Source: Aquicella lusitana (lineage in GTDB: Bacteria > Pseudomonadota > Gammaproteobacteria > DSM-16500). Taken from it: a stretch of 64,000 nt of DNA. Positions 1-9,258 of this stretch are shown one piece after another. The notes beneath the pieces are model-generated. The model worked only from the letters and a program-made list of their open reading frames with translations. It was not told the DNA's origin and ran no database searches. The position numbers were made by a program, and so were the translations under genes. Where the stretch lies: assembly GCF_902459475.1 (NCBI RefSeq), contig NZ_LR699114.1, positions 1,054,001-1,118,000 of the forward strand. Reading direction: 5' to 3'. Each line of letters opens with the position of its first letter. Within the stretch, counting starts at the first letter, position 1.

Positions 1-153
1 GCTATCTTGCGCAATGATGAGAAAAGGTTGCTTGCGCTCAGCAATAACCTGGGCGAGCGCAAGGCCGGTGCTTGCACCATAAAGGTTTTTCCAATGCAGT
101 CGCTCGCCGGCTTGTTGAGGCAGCGGCGGATGAAATAGGTTGGCGTTAGACAT
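1..153 (-). CDS. mfd: Transcription-repair coupling factor Mfd, N-terminal fragment
   Basis: This is the first 51 codons of a gene that runs off the left edge of the window. The peptide begins MSNANLFHPPLP and continues with a W-K-N-L-Y-G-A-S-T-G-L-A-L pattern. That matches the start of the UvrB-like N-terminal domain of Mfd, which removes stalled RNA polymerase and recruits UvrA to lesions. No catalytic part is visible, so the identification rests on this short match to the family's conserved opening. The ATG lies at 151-153 on the complementary strand. The divergent gene starts at 369, leaving a 215-bp intergenic region in which no obvious regulatory structure is seen. Confidence 0.7.
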   Translation of the reverse strand, partial: MSNANLFHPPLPQQAGERLHWKNLYGASTGLALAQVIAERKQPFLIIAQDS

Positions 154-368
154 GGTTTATCATAGTTATTAAAAAGTGGAGGTATTGTAATACAGTCGGT
201 GCCTTTATTAAATCATAGCTGTAATCGAAAATATAAGACGTAATCCCACAAACCCTGCCGCTTGCGTCGAATTTTTATAAAGCTTGAAACGGGGAGAGAT
301 TGTGGATATAAAATAAATTATCAATTTACTATTCCAATTGGCCAGCATAACCCATCACGAGGTGCAGG

Positions 369-2231
369 ATGGCTATTGATCGAAATAACCTTGTCTCCAA
401 TGTAAACCCCTTTCCCTGGCTTATTCATATCAGTCGTATTAACCAAATGCTTCGCGAGTTTCATCAGGCTTTTTCTGCTGCTTTTGCAGAAGGTGGGGAG
501 GAACACCCGCAAGAAAACGCCCTTCACCATGTCACTGTATTCAACGAAATATGGAATCAATTGGACAAACAATCGGCTAATGCAAACTCCTTAGATGATT
601 TATATCAAATCTATTTTCCAATTGACCAAAACCTTGAGCGATACATTGAGGAATACTGCCGGGATTTTAGTCTAAAGATGGATATTTTTACAGCAGATAA
701 GCGAAAAATGCTGGAACAGATAGTGTGTTTACATTATGCACTGGTCAGGCAACGATTTTTACTGTTGCCATTTGAGGAAAAAGATACCAACGAGAAGCTC
801 TTAGCCGCGATTCATAAGATTAATTATGATATTAGGCTCTTTGAAAAAGAGCATGCGCCCATTTTATTGCGCGAATTAACTAAATCCATCTCATCATTCC
901 GTTATCTGGTTTGTGATCTGATCAGGACGCTTCGCTACAAAGGAGGATATGGTCCGCTTGAAATGGATTTGGATATGCCCAATTTTTATGATGTGGATGA
1001 TCTGCATGAAATTCGAAAATATCTGACTGAACTTCCTCATTGTCAGGAAGCTAATTTGCAAATAGATCGTTTGCAAACAGCAGTAAAGGAATCAAATAAA
1101 AAAAATATCGCGATTTGCAAGTCTGCGTTGATGAGCTATGTGCATGCGATTGAGAAAGTTAAAATGAACACGCGTTCCTTTATTTCCAAAAAATTTCATC
1201 TACTAAATGGTGATCTGGAGCGTTATCTTGAGTATTGTGAAACACAAGAAATTAAATTAAAGAGCTTCGACAAGAGGCGCAGAAAAGTGGCAAATGCTAT
1301 CATTCGTGTATTAACTATGGATGGAAAAATGCATAAGGAAAGCCATGTTGCTCTTGAAGAAGTAGGGCGGCGTGTAGTAGAGGCTTGCGAAATGCAGAAT
1401 CATACTGAATGGTTCGCGTTGAATTTTAAAGCCAGTGCATGGCATCTTGCCGCAAAAAAAATAAATATCAGCCTGTCCGAACTCGCAAAGGATTTGAAAT
1501 TATTTGTATCTCAATATGCCACTTCTTTAAATGAAATACAGCTTTTAAAGAACAGGATAGAGCAGCATGAACAGAATTTGCAGGACATGCATTTGCAACG
1601 AACCATCGTGGCGTCCCAATTAGCAAAAGCGGTGCAGACATGGGAAATGGGTTACAAGGCTTTTAGCCATTTTCAACTGGCATTACTCACGCATTGCAAT
1701 GTCATTCCGGAAAGTACCATACAATTTATTAACACGTTTCTTTCCCAGCATTGGGGTAAAATTTCCATCGGTGGGTCCGGTGGCGGCAGTTTGAGCACAC
1801 TTTTGTCTATTTTAATATCGGGTGTTCATCCCATACCATTGGTCATTTCAGGGATATTGGGCGTACTCTTTGGCGGCAGTGCAGGTGCCTTAACAGGTGT
1901 ATGCATGGACCATTATTCCCCTCAGTCTAAAGACGACACGAGTGAAGTGGTGGAAGTTCCTTTGCTTGATGAAAAAGCATTATTGATGTTAGACGATAAG
2001 GTCGATGATCAACACCGGTCATTGCAGGAGTTGGCTGCTTCTAATTCGCCACCTCAGCTTCCTGATAGCGAAGAGACTCAAATTAACTATTCAGCGCCTG
2101 CATCACCATCTTCCCCTTTGCTTGGGTTACCCCGATTGCCGCGTTGGAATTATGGTTCACTTTGGCAGTCAGCGCTTTCGATAGTGGATAATAATCGCAT
2201 TACTTCCGCCATCCATAAAATTCGTCATTGA
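369..2231 (+). CDS. Large helical protein with C-terminal membrane hairpin, unknown function
   Basis: This 620-residue protein is not recognised. The first 460 or so residues are hydrophilic and mostly helical, with a coiled-coil-like stretch around residues 388-420. Residues about 463-510 form a Gly/Ser-rich hydrophobic segment that reads as two closely spaced membrane spans, broken by a His-Pro-Ile-Pro turn. A roughly 110-residue tail rich in acidic residues and proline follows. There is no signal peptide. The ATG at 369 is preceded by GAGGTGCAGG, a good ribosome binding site. A long soluble helical body plus a glycine-rich membrane hairpin is a layout seen among Legionellales secreted effectors that insert into host membranes, but nothing here proves secretion. 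It appears monocistronic. Confidence 0.6.
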   Translation: MAIDRNNLVSNVNPFPWLIHISRINQMLREFHQAFSAAFAEGGEEHPQENALHHVTVFNEIWNQLDKQSANANSLDDLYQIYFPIDQNLERYIEEYCRDFSLKMDIFTADKRKMLEQIVCLHYALVRQRFLLLPFEEKDTNEKLLAAIHKINYDIRLFEKEHAPILLRELTKSISSFRYLVCDLIRTLRYKGGYGPLEMDLDMPNFYDVDDLHEIRKYLTELPHCQEANLQIDRLQTAVKESNKKNIAICKSALMSYVHAIEKVKMNTRSFISKKFHLLNGDLERYLEYCETQEIKLKSFDKRRRKVANAIIRVLTMDGKMHKESHVALEEVGRRVVEACEMQNHTEWFALNFKASAWHLAAKKINISLSELAKDLKLFVSQYATSLNEIQLLKNRIEQHEQNLQDMHLQRTIVASQLAKAVQTWEMGYKAFSHFQLALLTHCNVIPESTIQFINTFLSQHWGKISIGGSGGGSLSTLLSILISGVHPIPLVISGILGVLFGGSAGALTGVCMDHYSPQSKDDTSEVVEVPLLDEKALLMLDDKVDDQHRSLQELAASNSPPQLPDSEETQINYSAPASPSSPLLGLPRLPRWNYGSLWQSALSIVDNNRITSAIHKIRH

Positions 2232-2319
2232 GTGTGACTTAATAAAATAGATGGCAGTCTTGATTTAACTTGCATAAAATAAAAGGTATTTGCAGGAATA
2301 TAAGGCAGGGATCTTAGCT

Positions 2320-3039
2320 ATGAAAATGAAAAAAATGGGTTTGTTTTTTTTGGCCGCTTCTTTCTCTTTACCTGTTTGCGCCGATGTTAATCTTGAGCCG
2401 CTGCTTAACAAGGTAACGTTACAATTACGCGCAGAACAGTGGGTGACGACTAAAACCGCGCTGGTGAACGTGGGCGTGAACGCTGCTGTTACAGACCAGG
2501 GCATCGAAAAAATCCAAAATGATGTGATGCAAAAATTAAACAAATTATCCGACAAGGGTGAATGGCACATTGTTTCCTATAACCGCCAGCTGGACCGGTC
2601 CGGCTTGGAAAGTATCCAGATGACGGCGCAGGCTCGTTTACCGCAATCTGAATTGGCTAATTTGCGCGACAAGGCGAAATCGCTGAGCAAACCGGGGGAG
2701 ACATTCACGATTGATGCGGTTCAGTTTACCCCAAGCGATGAAGAATTCCGTGAAGCGAATAATACACTCAGAAACAGTATTTACCAGCAGGCTAAAATGG
2801 AAATTGATACACTGAATAAACAATACGCCGATCAAAAATATTATTTGCATCAGATTGACTTTATTTCACCACCCATTGTTCCGATGCCCATCGCGCGCAA
2901 TGAAGTTTTTATGGCAAAAGCAGCCGGTGCGGCTGCTGCCCAGCCCCTGTCTGTAGGAAATAAGCAAGAGTTACAAGCGACGGTAGTGTTGGCCTCTATG
3001 CCAGACCAGGTTGCACAAAAACTGGCCCGTAATAATTGA
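2320..3039 (+). CDS. Exported protein, possibly SIMPL (DUF541)-like
   Basis: This 239-residue protein has a clear Sec signal peptide: basic start MKMKKM, a hydrophobic core and cleavage near VCA-DV. The mature part alternates beta-strand-like and long helical segments, and a pattern of roughly VTLQLRAEQWV followed by a helix resembles SIMPL/DUF541 periplasmic proteins, whose role is poorly defined. That family match is by eye and moderate. The ATG at 2320 is preferred over an upstream TTG at 2290 because the signal peptide starts exactly there. The gene lies 4 bp upstream of the first SMR gene and may be cotranscribed with it. Confidence 0.6.
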   Translation: MKMKKMGLFFLAASFSLPVCADVNLEPLLNKVTLQLRAEQWVTTKTALVNVGVNAAVTDQGIEKIQNDVMQKLNKLSDKGEWHIVSYNRQLDRSGLESIQMTAQARLPQSELANLRDKAKSLSKPGETFTIDAVQFTPSDEEFREANNTLRNSIYQQAKMEIDTLNKQYADQKYYLHQIDFISPPIVPMPIARNEVFMAKAAGAAAAQPLSVGNKQELQATVVLASMPDQVAQKLARNN

Positions 3040-3043
3040 ATCC

Positions 3044-3367
3044 ATGTCTAATTCAATTACCTGGTTTTATCTAGTGCTCGCTATTTTTACCGAAGTGGCG
3101 GGCACTACTGCCATGAAATTATCTAATGGTTTTGCCCGTTTCGAACCTTCTCTTTTAATATTCTTTTTTTATGCGCTGTCGTTATTATTTTTAACGCTTT
3201 CTTTAAAGCGACTTGAGATCGGATTTGCTTATGCAATCTGGTCGGGTTTGGGCACATTCTTGATTTTTTTAGTTAGCGTCGCCTTTTTTCATGAGCCGAT
3301 GACAGTGTTAAAAACACTTTCACTGGGTTGTATTATTATTGGTGTGACAGGGTTAAAACAAACATGA
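3044..3367 (+). CDS. SMR-family transporter subunit (with conserved membrane Glu)
   Basis: A 107-residue integral membrane protein with four hydrophobic helices, typical of small multidrug resistance proteins that export cationic compounds, guanidinium or polyamines by proton antiport. The signature AIFTEVAGTTAMKLSNGF in helix 1 contains the glutamate that binds both proton and substrate in the family. Helix 3 carries the usual IGFAYAIWSGLGT motif. The stop codon overlaps the start of a second SMR gene in an ATGA arrangement, so the two are translationally coupled and probably form a heterodimer, as in other paired SMR systems. The ATG at 3044 is chosen because the protein aligns with SMR N-termini there; upstream in-frame codons lie inside the previous gene. 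Confidence 0.9.
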   Translation: MSNSITWFYLVLAIFTEVAGTTAMKLSNGFARFEPSLLIFFFYALSLLFLTLSLKRLEIGFAYAIWSGLGTFLIFLVSVAFFHEPMTVLKTLSLGCIIIGVTGLKQT

Positions 3368-3705
3368 ACCTTCTACTCGCAGATAGCTGGATTTCATTGG
3401 GTATTGCCATCGTATTCGGCGTGTTAGGCACTATTTCGATGAAATTATCGAATGGGATGCAAAAACTGAAGCCTTCTGTCTACCTCACTATTTTTTATAC
3501 TATCTCTTTTGTGGCTTTGACCTTTGCCATGAAATATATAGAATTAAGCGTTGTCTATGCTGTCTGGTCAGGCATAGGCACAATACTGGTAGCTGTTATC
3601 GGAATTTTTCATTTCAATGAATCAGTTTCAGCTAAAAAAATTTTCTTTTTGTCATTGATTGTGATCGGCATAATAGGGATGCATTTTGGTGACTACCTCT
3701 CTTGA
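3364..3705 (+). CDS. SMR-family transporter subunit lacking the helix-1 Glu
   Basis: This 113-residue four-helix SMR protein overlaps the preceding SMR gene by 4 bp. Helix 1 reads AIVFGVLGTISMKLSNG. Aligned with its partner (AIFTEVAGTTAMKLSNG), the essential proton/substrate-binding glutamate is a glycine. Helix 3 keeps the SVVYAVWSGIGT motif. In characterised paired SMR systems both subunits usually keep the glutamate, so this subunit may be structural or confer asymmetry on the dimer. Function as an exporter is inferred from the family; the substrate is unknown. The 3' end overlaps the next gene by about 17-20 bp, so the three genes likely form one operon. Confidence 0.88.
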   Translation: MNLLLADSWISLGIAIVFGVLGTISMKLSNGMQKLKPSVYLTIFYTISFVALTFAMKYIELSVVYAVWSGIGTILVAVIGIFHFNESVSAKKIFFLSLIVIGIIGMHFGDYLS

Positions 3706-4447
3706 ATTTTATCCACCTGTGATCGCGCACCGCGGCGCAAGCGCATATGCGCCTGAAAATACCCTGGCTGCTTTTATTAAGGCAGCGCAGTTAGGAATAA
3801 AATGGGTTGAATTTGATGTGATGCAGGCCGCCTCTGGCGAGCCCATTATATTTCATGATGATTTGCTGGATCGGACGACGGACGGCAAAGGTGAGGTTAG
3901 CCATTATTCGTATACTTATCTGCAAACATTGGATGCGGGCAGATGGTTTGATTCGCGTTTTTCTGGTGAGCGTATCCCGACGCTATTGCAGACAATAAAA
4001 TTTCTTCAGGAAGCTAAGTTATCAGCCAATGTGGAAATAAAAGCACAGTCGGGCCACGAAGAGAAGCTAGTGATTCGTGTTTTGGATGAATTAGCACCTT
4101 ATTTGCATGCCGCGCAGCCTGCTATTTTATTTTCAAGTTTTTCACTCGATGCCTTGCATTTTTTACGTCAACATTCACCCCACTGTTTGATGGGATTGTT
4201 ATTGCATGAATGGGAACCAGACTGGCAATACGTCTGTACTTCATTGCAATGTATTTCTGTGCATGTTAATCATGAAATCATGACCCGCGAAGCTGCGCAA
4301 AAAATTAAAAGCATGGATAAGATATTATTGTGCTACACCGTCAATGATCCGGCACGTGCAGCCGAATTATATAGCTGGGGTGTGGATGCGGTATTTAGCG
4401 ATATACCGGATAGAATCGTGGATGGTAATTGGAACATACCTAAATAA
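3686..4447 (+). CDS. ugpQ: Glycerophosphodiester phosphodiesterase
   Basis: A cytoplasmic GDPD-family enzyme of about 253 residues that hydrolyses glycerophosphodiesters to glycerol-3-phosphate plus an alcohol. Near the N-terminus it has the metal- and substrate-binding motif AHRGASAYAPENT, then EFDV, then FHDDLLDRTTDGKG, and later NVEIKAQ, all characteristic of the TIM-barrel family. Length and motif spacing resemble E. coli UgpQ closely. The start is either TTG at 3686 or GTG at 3689; both overlap the end of the SMR gene, suggesting translational coupling. No ugp transporter is nearby, so the substrate probably derives from internal or host phospholipid turnover (inference). Confidence 0.9.
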   Translation: MVTTSLEFYPPVIAHRGASAYAPENTLAAFIKAAQLGIKWVEFDVMQAASGEPIIFHDDLLDRTTDGKGEVSHYSYTYLQTLDAGRWFDSRFSGERIPTLLQTIKFLQEAKLSANVEIKAQSGHEEKLVIRVLDELAPYLHAAQPAILFSSFSLDALHFLRQHSPHCLMGLLLHEWEPDWQYVCTSLQCISVHVNHEIMTREAAQKIKSMDKILLCYTVNDPARAAELYSWGVDAVFSDIPDRIVDGNWNIPK

Positions 4448-4475
4448 GAGCGCGACTGCATAAGAGCGCGACTGC
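4444..4475 (+). repeat. Perfect 16-bp tandem duplication
   Basis: The unit ATAAGAGCGCGACTGC occurs twice head to tail at 4444-4459 and 4460-4475. The first copy includes the stop codon of the glycerophosphodiesterase gene, so the duplication lies just at its 3' end. It looks like a recent slippage or duplication event. Confidence 0.9.
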
Positions 4476-4553
4476 TGCTTGTGTACCTTTTCCATTACCT
4501 TCTATACTATTATTCCATTGGAAATCATCACGTAATTTACAGAGGGATAGACT

Positions 4554-5174
4554 ATGGCTGCAAATCTGAATTGGGTTGATTACATCATTCTTGCCATTTT
4601 TTTTCTCTCCATATTGGCTGGTTTCTGGCGAGGGTTTATCAGGGAAGTAGTGTCATTGATCACTTGGATTTTGGCCTTCGTGGTAGCGGCTACTTTTTCT
4701 CATCCCGTGGCATCCGCCTTTACCAGTTCTCCTGCTGTACAAGGTGCCCTGACACAAGCATCAAGTAGTGCAGATCAACCTGTTTCCTATGCAGCTATTG
4801 CTATTAGTTTTGCCCTTTTGTTTGCGGGTACAATCATCGTTGGCTCTATTCTGGGTTATGTGCTGAATATGGCATTCCAGGCGGGTGTGCTGGGTATAGG
4901 AAACCGCATACTAGGCGGTGTTTTTGGTTTCTGCCGTGGTTTTATTATCAATCTGGTTTTAATTTTTCTCGTACAGCTAACGCCTTTTTCTCAGCAAGAA
5001 ATTTGGACACAATCCAGTCTGGTAGCCACCTATCAACCCACTGTGCAATGGCTGGATAGCGTTGTGTCACCGGGCCTTGCTGATCTTAAAGCCCGGTTTG
5101 GTGGTACCGTGGAAGAAGTAGGGACGAAATTTCAGGGTATCTCAAATAGCTTTAAACCAGATACAGAAGAATAG
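4554..5174 (+). CDS. cvpA: CvpA family inner-membrane protein
   Basis: A 206-residue protein with four hydrophobic spans in its first 150 residues and a hydrophilic C-terminal tail. The opening, with NWVDYIILAIFFLS and then GFWRGFIREVVSLITW, is the CvpA signature. CvpA is named for a requirement in colicin V production in E. coli and has been linked to envelope and bile-salt tolerance; its biochemical role is unclear. In many gammaproteobacteria cvpA precedes purF, but here it is followed by a convergent prpD, so that linkage is lost. A GAGGG ribosome-binding site lies just upstream of the ATG. Confidence 0.9.
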   Translation: MAANLNWVDYIILAIFFLSILAGFWRGFIREVVSLITWILAFVVAATFSHPVASAFTSSPAVQGALTQASSSADQPVSYAAIAISFALLFAGTIIVGSILGYVLNMAFQAGVLGIGNRILGGVFGFCRGFIINLVLIFLVQLTPFSQQEIWTQSSLVATYQPTVQWLDSVVSPGLADLKARFGGTVEEVGTKFQGISNSFKPDTEE

Positions 5175-5206
5175 AGATTCATTCATGATGCTGGCTAATG
5201 TACTAT

Positions 5207-6655
5207 CTAGCTGGCAAACATATCCATCAATTCGTTCACTGCCAGGTTTTCTAAGCTAGGCTGATCCTTAAAGAGGGCCGTGAGCTCCTTCACTTTATCT
5301 TTAGAAAAATGCGTTAACAGGTTTGCTTCGAATTTCTGATACAAAAGGGGTATCCCTTCTTCGCGACGCTTGCGGTGACCAATAGGATATTCAACCGTGA
5401 CTTTATCTGTCTCAGAACCATCTTTAAAATAAATTTGAATGGCATTAGCGATGGAACGTTTTTCTGGATCCAAATAATCGCGGGAAAATTGTTTATCTTC
5501 TTCAACTATCATTTTTTCACGCAACTGATCAATGCGCGGGTCTTTGGCAAAGGTATTTTCATAATAGTCGGCTTTAAGATCACCATGCAGCAGGGCGACT
5601 GCCACCATATATTGCAGGCAATGATCCCGATCAGCCGGATTATGTAATGGTCCTGATTTGCTAATAATGCGGACAGCTGATTCCTGTGTTGTCAGCACGA
5701 TTTTTTCAATCTGATCCAACTTGTCTTTAATAAGCGGATAGAGTTTTATTGCGCATTCAACAGCTGTCTGAGCGTGGAATTCTGCCGGGAAAGAAATCTT
5801 GAATAACACATTTTCCATAACATAGGAACCAAAAGGCCTGGGAAGGCGCAGTGGTTCGCCGCGTGTTACGACGTCATAAAAGCCCCATTTTTTTGCAGTG
5901 AGTGCGCTGGGATAACCCATTTCACCTTGCAGGGTCATCCAGGCAAGCCGTACAGCACGGCTGGTTGCATCTCCAGCAGCCCAGGATTTGCGCGAGCCTG
6001 TATTGGGTGCGTGCCTATAAGTGCGCAAACAGGCGCCATCAATCCAGGCTTGTGACAGGGCATCAGCAATCTGCTCGGATGTGCCACCTAAAAGATGGGT
6101 GGCGACAGCCGTGGAAGCAATTTTAACTAAAAGCACGTGATCCAATCCCAGCCGGTTAAAGCCATTTTCGAGTGCGAGTATTCCCTGAACTTCATGGGCT
6201 TTAATCATGGCTGAAAAAACTGTTTTTACTGATAAAGGCTCTGATCCTTCCGCTAATCGCTTTCGGCTGAGATAATCGGCTACAGCAAGGATGGCGCCAA
6301 GATTATCCGAGGGATGACCCCATTCGGCAGCAAGCCAGGTATCATTGAAATCCAACCAACGTACCAACGTGCCAATGTTAAAGGCACCTAGAATAGGATC
6401 CAGCATGAAATTCGTACCCGGTACACGTGTGCCGACGGGGACAAATGTGCCTGGAATAATCGGCCCCAGCAATTTGGTGCATGCTGGATATTGCAGAGCA
6501 AGGATGGCACAACCAAGCGCATCCATTAAACAGTAACGGGCGGTAGTGTAGGCGAGTTCACTTGAAACTTCGTGATGCGAAACGTAGTCAGCGATGGTGA
6601 CAAGTTCGGTATCCTGAGTCGGTTTAATATTTACATCAACGGTATGTAATGCCAT
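5207..6655 (-). CDS. prpD: 2-methylcitrate dehydratase PrpD
   Basis: A 482-residue MmgE/PrpD-family protein that dehydrates 2-methylcitrate to 2-methyl-cis-aconitate in propionate breakdown. Recognisable family blocks include [14 protein letters not shown] near residue 45, [18 protein letters not shown] near residue 105 and [16 protein letters not shown] in the second half. It is the last gene of prpB-prpC-prpD, only 3 bp after the prpC stop. The dehydratase AcnD and the regulator PrpR are not in the window, which fits the AcnD-independent PrpD-type route. The substrate is propionyl-CoA from odd-chain fatty acids, cholesterol or branched amino acids. Reading frame and length are normal. Confidence 0.95.
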   Translation of the reverse strand: MALHTVDVNIKPTQDTELVTIADYVSHHEVSSELAYTTARYCLMDALGCAILALQYPACTKLLGPIIPGTFVPVGTRVPGTNFMLDPILGAFNIGTLVRWLDFNDTWLAAEWGHPSDNLGAILAVADYLSRKRLAEGSEPLSVKTVFSAMIKAHEVQGILALENGFNRLGLDHVLLVKIASTAVATHLLGGTSEQIADALSQAWIDGACLRTYRHAPNTGSRKSWAAGDATSRAVRLAWMTLQGEMGYPSALTAKKWGFYDVVTRGEPLRLPRPFGSYVMENVLFKISFPAEFHAQTAVECAIKLYPLIKDKLDQIEKIVLTTQESAVRIISKSGPLHNPADRDHCLQYMVAVALLHGDLKADYYENTFAKDPRIDQLREKMIVEEDKQFSRDYLDPEKRSIANAIQIYFKDGSETDKVTVEYPIGHRKRREEGIPLLYQKFEANLLTHFSKDKVKELTALFKDQPSLENLAVNELMDMFAS

Positions 6656-6658
6656 TGC

Positions 6659-7783
6659 TTAGCCTCGTTCTTGTATGGGTGTAAAAGGCCGCGGTGCTGG
6701 CCCAATATAATTAGCTTCCGGGCGAATTAAGCGATTGTCTGCTCGTTGTTCAAATATATGTGCACTCCAGCCGCTTAAGCGCGACATCACAAAAATCGGT
6801 GTGAATAACGGAGTAGGGATGCCGCAGAAATGATAGGCCGTGGCACTATAAAAATCCAAGTTTGGGAAGAGTTTCTTTTCATTCATCATGACTTTTTCTA
6901 TTGCTTCTGATACTGCATAGAGGTAGCCATCACGTGCGTGTGCAGATAATTTTTGTGACCAGCTTTTAATAATATCTGAACGCGGATCAGATTTTTTATA
7001 AACGCGATGGCCAAAGCCCATGATTTTCGTTTTCTTGGCCAGCATGTCTTTAATGCCGGTTTCAGCTTGCTCGGGTGTTTTAAACATACTGATCAACCGC
7101 ATGGCTTCTTCGTTGGCACCACCGTGCAAAGCACCACGCAAGGTTCCGATCGCAGTGACAATGGCTGAATAAAAATCGGATTCCGTGGAAGCTGTCACAC
7201 GCGCAGCAAAGGTGGAAGCATTGAATTCATGTTCTGCATAAAGAATAAGTGAGACATCCATGCAACGGCGTATTTCATCATCAGGTTTTTTGCCATGGAG
7301 CAGGTGAAGAAAATAACCCGCAATAGTTTGTTCTTCACTATTCCATGTTTCAATACGTTGACTGTTACGATGATATTGATACCAGTAGAGCAGCATACTA
7401 GGTGTACAGGCAATCAAGCGATCAGCAATATTGTGTTCTGTATATTGCGCCGATTCAGATTCCAGTGTTCCGAGCATGGAAACACTAGTACGCAGCACTT
7501 CCATGGGATGGGCAGAGGCTGGAATGGTTTCAAGCATTAACTTTAATTCATTGGGAAGCCTGCGCAACTTGATGAGTCTGTCCCTGTAATTCTGTAATTC
7601 CGCAAGCGTGGGCAGCCGGCCGTATAAAAGAAGAAAGGCGACTTCTTCAAAAGTGGAATAAGCAGCTAGATCATGAATATCATAACCGCGATAGGTCAAG
7701 CCAACACCTTCCTTGCCTACAGTCGATATGGCTGTATCGCCAACGATGACTTTCTCGAGTCCTCTGGTAGTCACTGCCGTCAT
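6659..7783 (-). CDS. prpC: 2-methylcitrate synthase PrpC
   Basis: A 374-residue citrate-synthase-family enzyme that condenses propionyl-CoA with oxaloacetate. The catalytic blocks are visible: [12 protein letters not shown] (first His), [13 protein letters not shown] (second His) and NLDFYSA (catalytic Asp). The length of about 370 and the position between prpB and prpD point to the 2-methylcitrate enzyme rather than the housekeeping GltA, which is longer. Its ATG overlaps the prpB stop by 4 bp, so translation is coupled. Confidence 0.95.
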   Translation of the reverse strand: MTAVTTRGLEKVIVGDTAISTVGKEGVGLTYRGYDIHDLAAYSTFEEVAFLLLYGRLPTLAELQNYRDRLIKLRRLPNELKLMLETIPASAHPMEVLRTSVSMLGTLESESAQYTEHNIADRLIACTPSMLLYWYQYHRNSQRIETWNSEEQTIAGYFLHLLHGKKPDDEIRRCMDVSLILYAEHEFNASTFAARVTASTESDFYSAIVTAIGTLRGALHGGANEEAMRLISMFKTPEQAETGIKDMLAKKTKIMGFGHRVYKKSDPRSDIIKSWSQKLSAHARDGYLYAVSEAIEKVMMNEKKLFPNLDFYSATAYHFCGIPTPLFTPIFVMSRLSGWSAHIFEQRADNRLIRPEANYIGPAPRPFTPIQERG

Positions 7784-8655
7784 TTCACTTTTCCTTTTGC
7801 AAAAAGTTCATCTAGTTTTTGTTCATATTGATGATAATGCAAAACATCATACAACTGTTCGCGTGTTTGCATTTCAGGCAGCACGGTTTTTTGTGTGCCT
7901 TTGGAACGAATGGTTTCGTATACATGGATGGCTGCCTTGCTCATTGCTCTAAAGGCGCTCAGCGGGTAAAGAATTAATTGTACACCTGTCTGCTGTAATT
8001 CTTCTTTAGTAAAAAGAGGTGTGACGCCAAACTCAGTGATATTGGCAAGCACGGGCACAGGACAAGCACGCACTACCGCCTGATATTGAGATAACGCTGT
8101 CGCTCCTTCAAAAAAGATCATTTCTGCGCCCGCTTCCACATAGTGTTGAATACGTTCAATGGATTTATCCAATCCTTCAATGGCGAGTGCGTCTGTGCGC
8201 GCAATAAAAACGAAATGATCATTATCCTTGGCGTCCATGGCCGCCTTGATGCGGTCACACATTTCCTCTGTAGAAACCAATTCTTTTTTAGGCCGGTGGC
8301 CACAACGCTTGGCTTGCACCTGGTCTTCCATATGCACAGCGGCCGCTCCTGCGCGGATCATGGACTTGATTGCGCGGGCGATATTAAATGCATTGCCCCA
8401 GCCGGTATCGATATCTACTAAAAGGGGTAAGTCGCAAGCATATGTAATACGGCATACATCTTCAATCACATCATTGAGCGTTGTGATACCCAAATCAGGC
8501 AAGCCGTATGAAGCGGCTGCAACGCCGCCACCTGAAAGATAAATGGCACGGAACCCGCTTTGTTTGGCAAGCATGGCTGAATAGGCGTTGATTGTACCTA
8601 CGATTTGCAGTGGGGATTCTTGAGCTAGTGCTTGCCGCAATCCAGGGTGTTCCAT
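7780..8655 (-). CDS. prpB: 2-methylisocitrate lyase PrpB
   Basis: A 291-residue enzyme of the isocitrate lyase/PEP mutase superfamily that splits 2-methylisocitrate into pyruvate and succinate, the last step of the methylcitrate cycle. The active-site loop KRCGHR is present at about residues 120-125, as are the [16 protein letters not shown] and [10 protein letters not shown] blocks near the N-terminus. It is the first gene of prpBCD. The promoter should lie in 8656-8738, between this gene and tRNA-Asn; no PrpR-type regulator is encoded nearby. Confidence 0.95.
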   Translation of the reverse strand: MEHPGLRQALAQESPLQIVGTINAYSAMLAKQSGFRAIYLSGGGVAAASYGLPDLGITTLNDVIEDVCRITYACDLPLLVDIDTGWGNAFNIARAIKSMIRAGAAAVHMEDQVQAKRCGHRPKKELVSTEEMCDRIKAAMDAKDNDHFVFIARTDALAIEGLDKSIERIQHYVEAGAEMIFFEGATALSQYQAVVRACPVPVLANITEFGVTPLFTKEELQQTGVQLILYPLSAFRAMSKAAIHVYETIRSKGTQKTVLPEMQTREQLYDVLHYHQYEQKLDELFAKGKVK

Positions 8656-8738
8656 CCATTAACACTCCATTTATTATCCTGACATGATATGGGCGTAAGC
8701 CGTTAGTGCTTATTAAGATGCTGGTGATGCGTTATTCA

Positions 8739-8811
8739 CTCCCCGGGACGGGCTCGAACCGCCGACCCAGTGGTTAACAGCCACTTGCTCTACCGACTGA
8801 GCTACCGGGGA
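8739..8811 (-). tRNA. tRNA-Asn (GTT)
   Basis: On the minus strand the sequence folds as a complete cloverleaf of 73 nt. It has a TCCCCGG/CCGGGGA acceptor stem, a D-loop with AGCTCAGTCGGTAGAGC, an anticodon loop CTGTTAA (anticodon GTT) and a GGTTCGAGCC T-arm. The 3' CCA is not encoded. Confidence 0.97.
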
Positions 8812-8909
8812 ATAGGTTTAATCTTGTTCAATATGATGGAATCACGTTGAACCGTCTTAAGTGACGAGAATACTAATATCGCTTTTCAGAATCGTCAATA
8901 ATTTTTTGT

Positions 8910-9077
8910 TTATTTTTTATATGTGTTACGGCTTGCCTCCGTTTCGTTCTGTTCCTGCTGATCTGGATTTGTTTTTGAGCCATAAACCGTCACGATTTTG
9001 AGCGGATTCTTTTTGATTTTGACGGGTTGTTCTTGTTTGAGATGGGAAGTCAGGCGATTAAATAATTTCAATAACAT
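8910..9077 (-). CDS. Small basic ORF, 55 aa, unknown
   Basis: On the minus strand an ATG at 9077 opens a 55-codon frame ending with TAA at 8910-8912. It is preceded by AAGGA nine bases upstream, a good ribosome-binding site. The peptide is lysine- and glutamine-rich with a short amphipathic start (MLLKLFNRL) and no membrane span. Nothing in it is recognised. It fills much of the otherwise empty stretch between tRNA-Asn and the aminotransferase gene. The good Shine-Dalgarno and sensible composition favour a real small gene, but conservation has not been tested. Confidence 0.4.
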   Translation of the reverse strand: MLLKLFNRLTSHLKQEQPVKIKKNPLKIVTVYGSKTNPDQQEQNETEASRNTYKK

Positions 9078-9124
9078 GAAATTTTTCCTTGAGTCATGAA
9101 CCTTTTAAGCTAATTGATTTCTCG

Positions 9125-9251
9125 GTGTCATGCCAGTCTTCACTCATTATGTCCGGTAAATTTCCGTTCTCTCATCGTCCCGCTGACAAGCAGCAGGACG
9201 ACGGCGAGTAGAAAATTACCGGACAGCGATGCGCCTTCACAGGTATGACAC
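9125..9251. repeat. Large imperfect inverted repeat (possible MITE or REP-like element)
   Basis: The two halves of this roughly 127-bp stretch are imperfect reverse complements. The outer ends are GTGTCATGCC and GGTATGACAC; inner arms carry TGTCCGGTAA and TTACCGGACA; the centre pairs CATCGTCCCGCTG with CAGCAGGACGACGG. It lies in the intergenic region downstream of the minus-strand aminotransferase. It has no U-tract and is much longer than an ordinary terminator. A shorter element with similar TGTCATGC/GCATGACA ends is present between pheS and pheT. Confidence 0.6.
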
Positions 9252-9258
9252 ATGGCTG

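Noticed and set aside
4444-4475. CRISPR-like repeat
   Set aside because: Only two adjacent 16-bp copies with no spacer; a simple tandem duplication.
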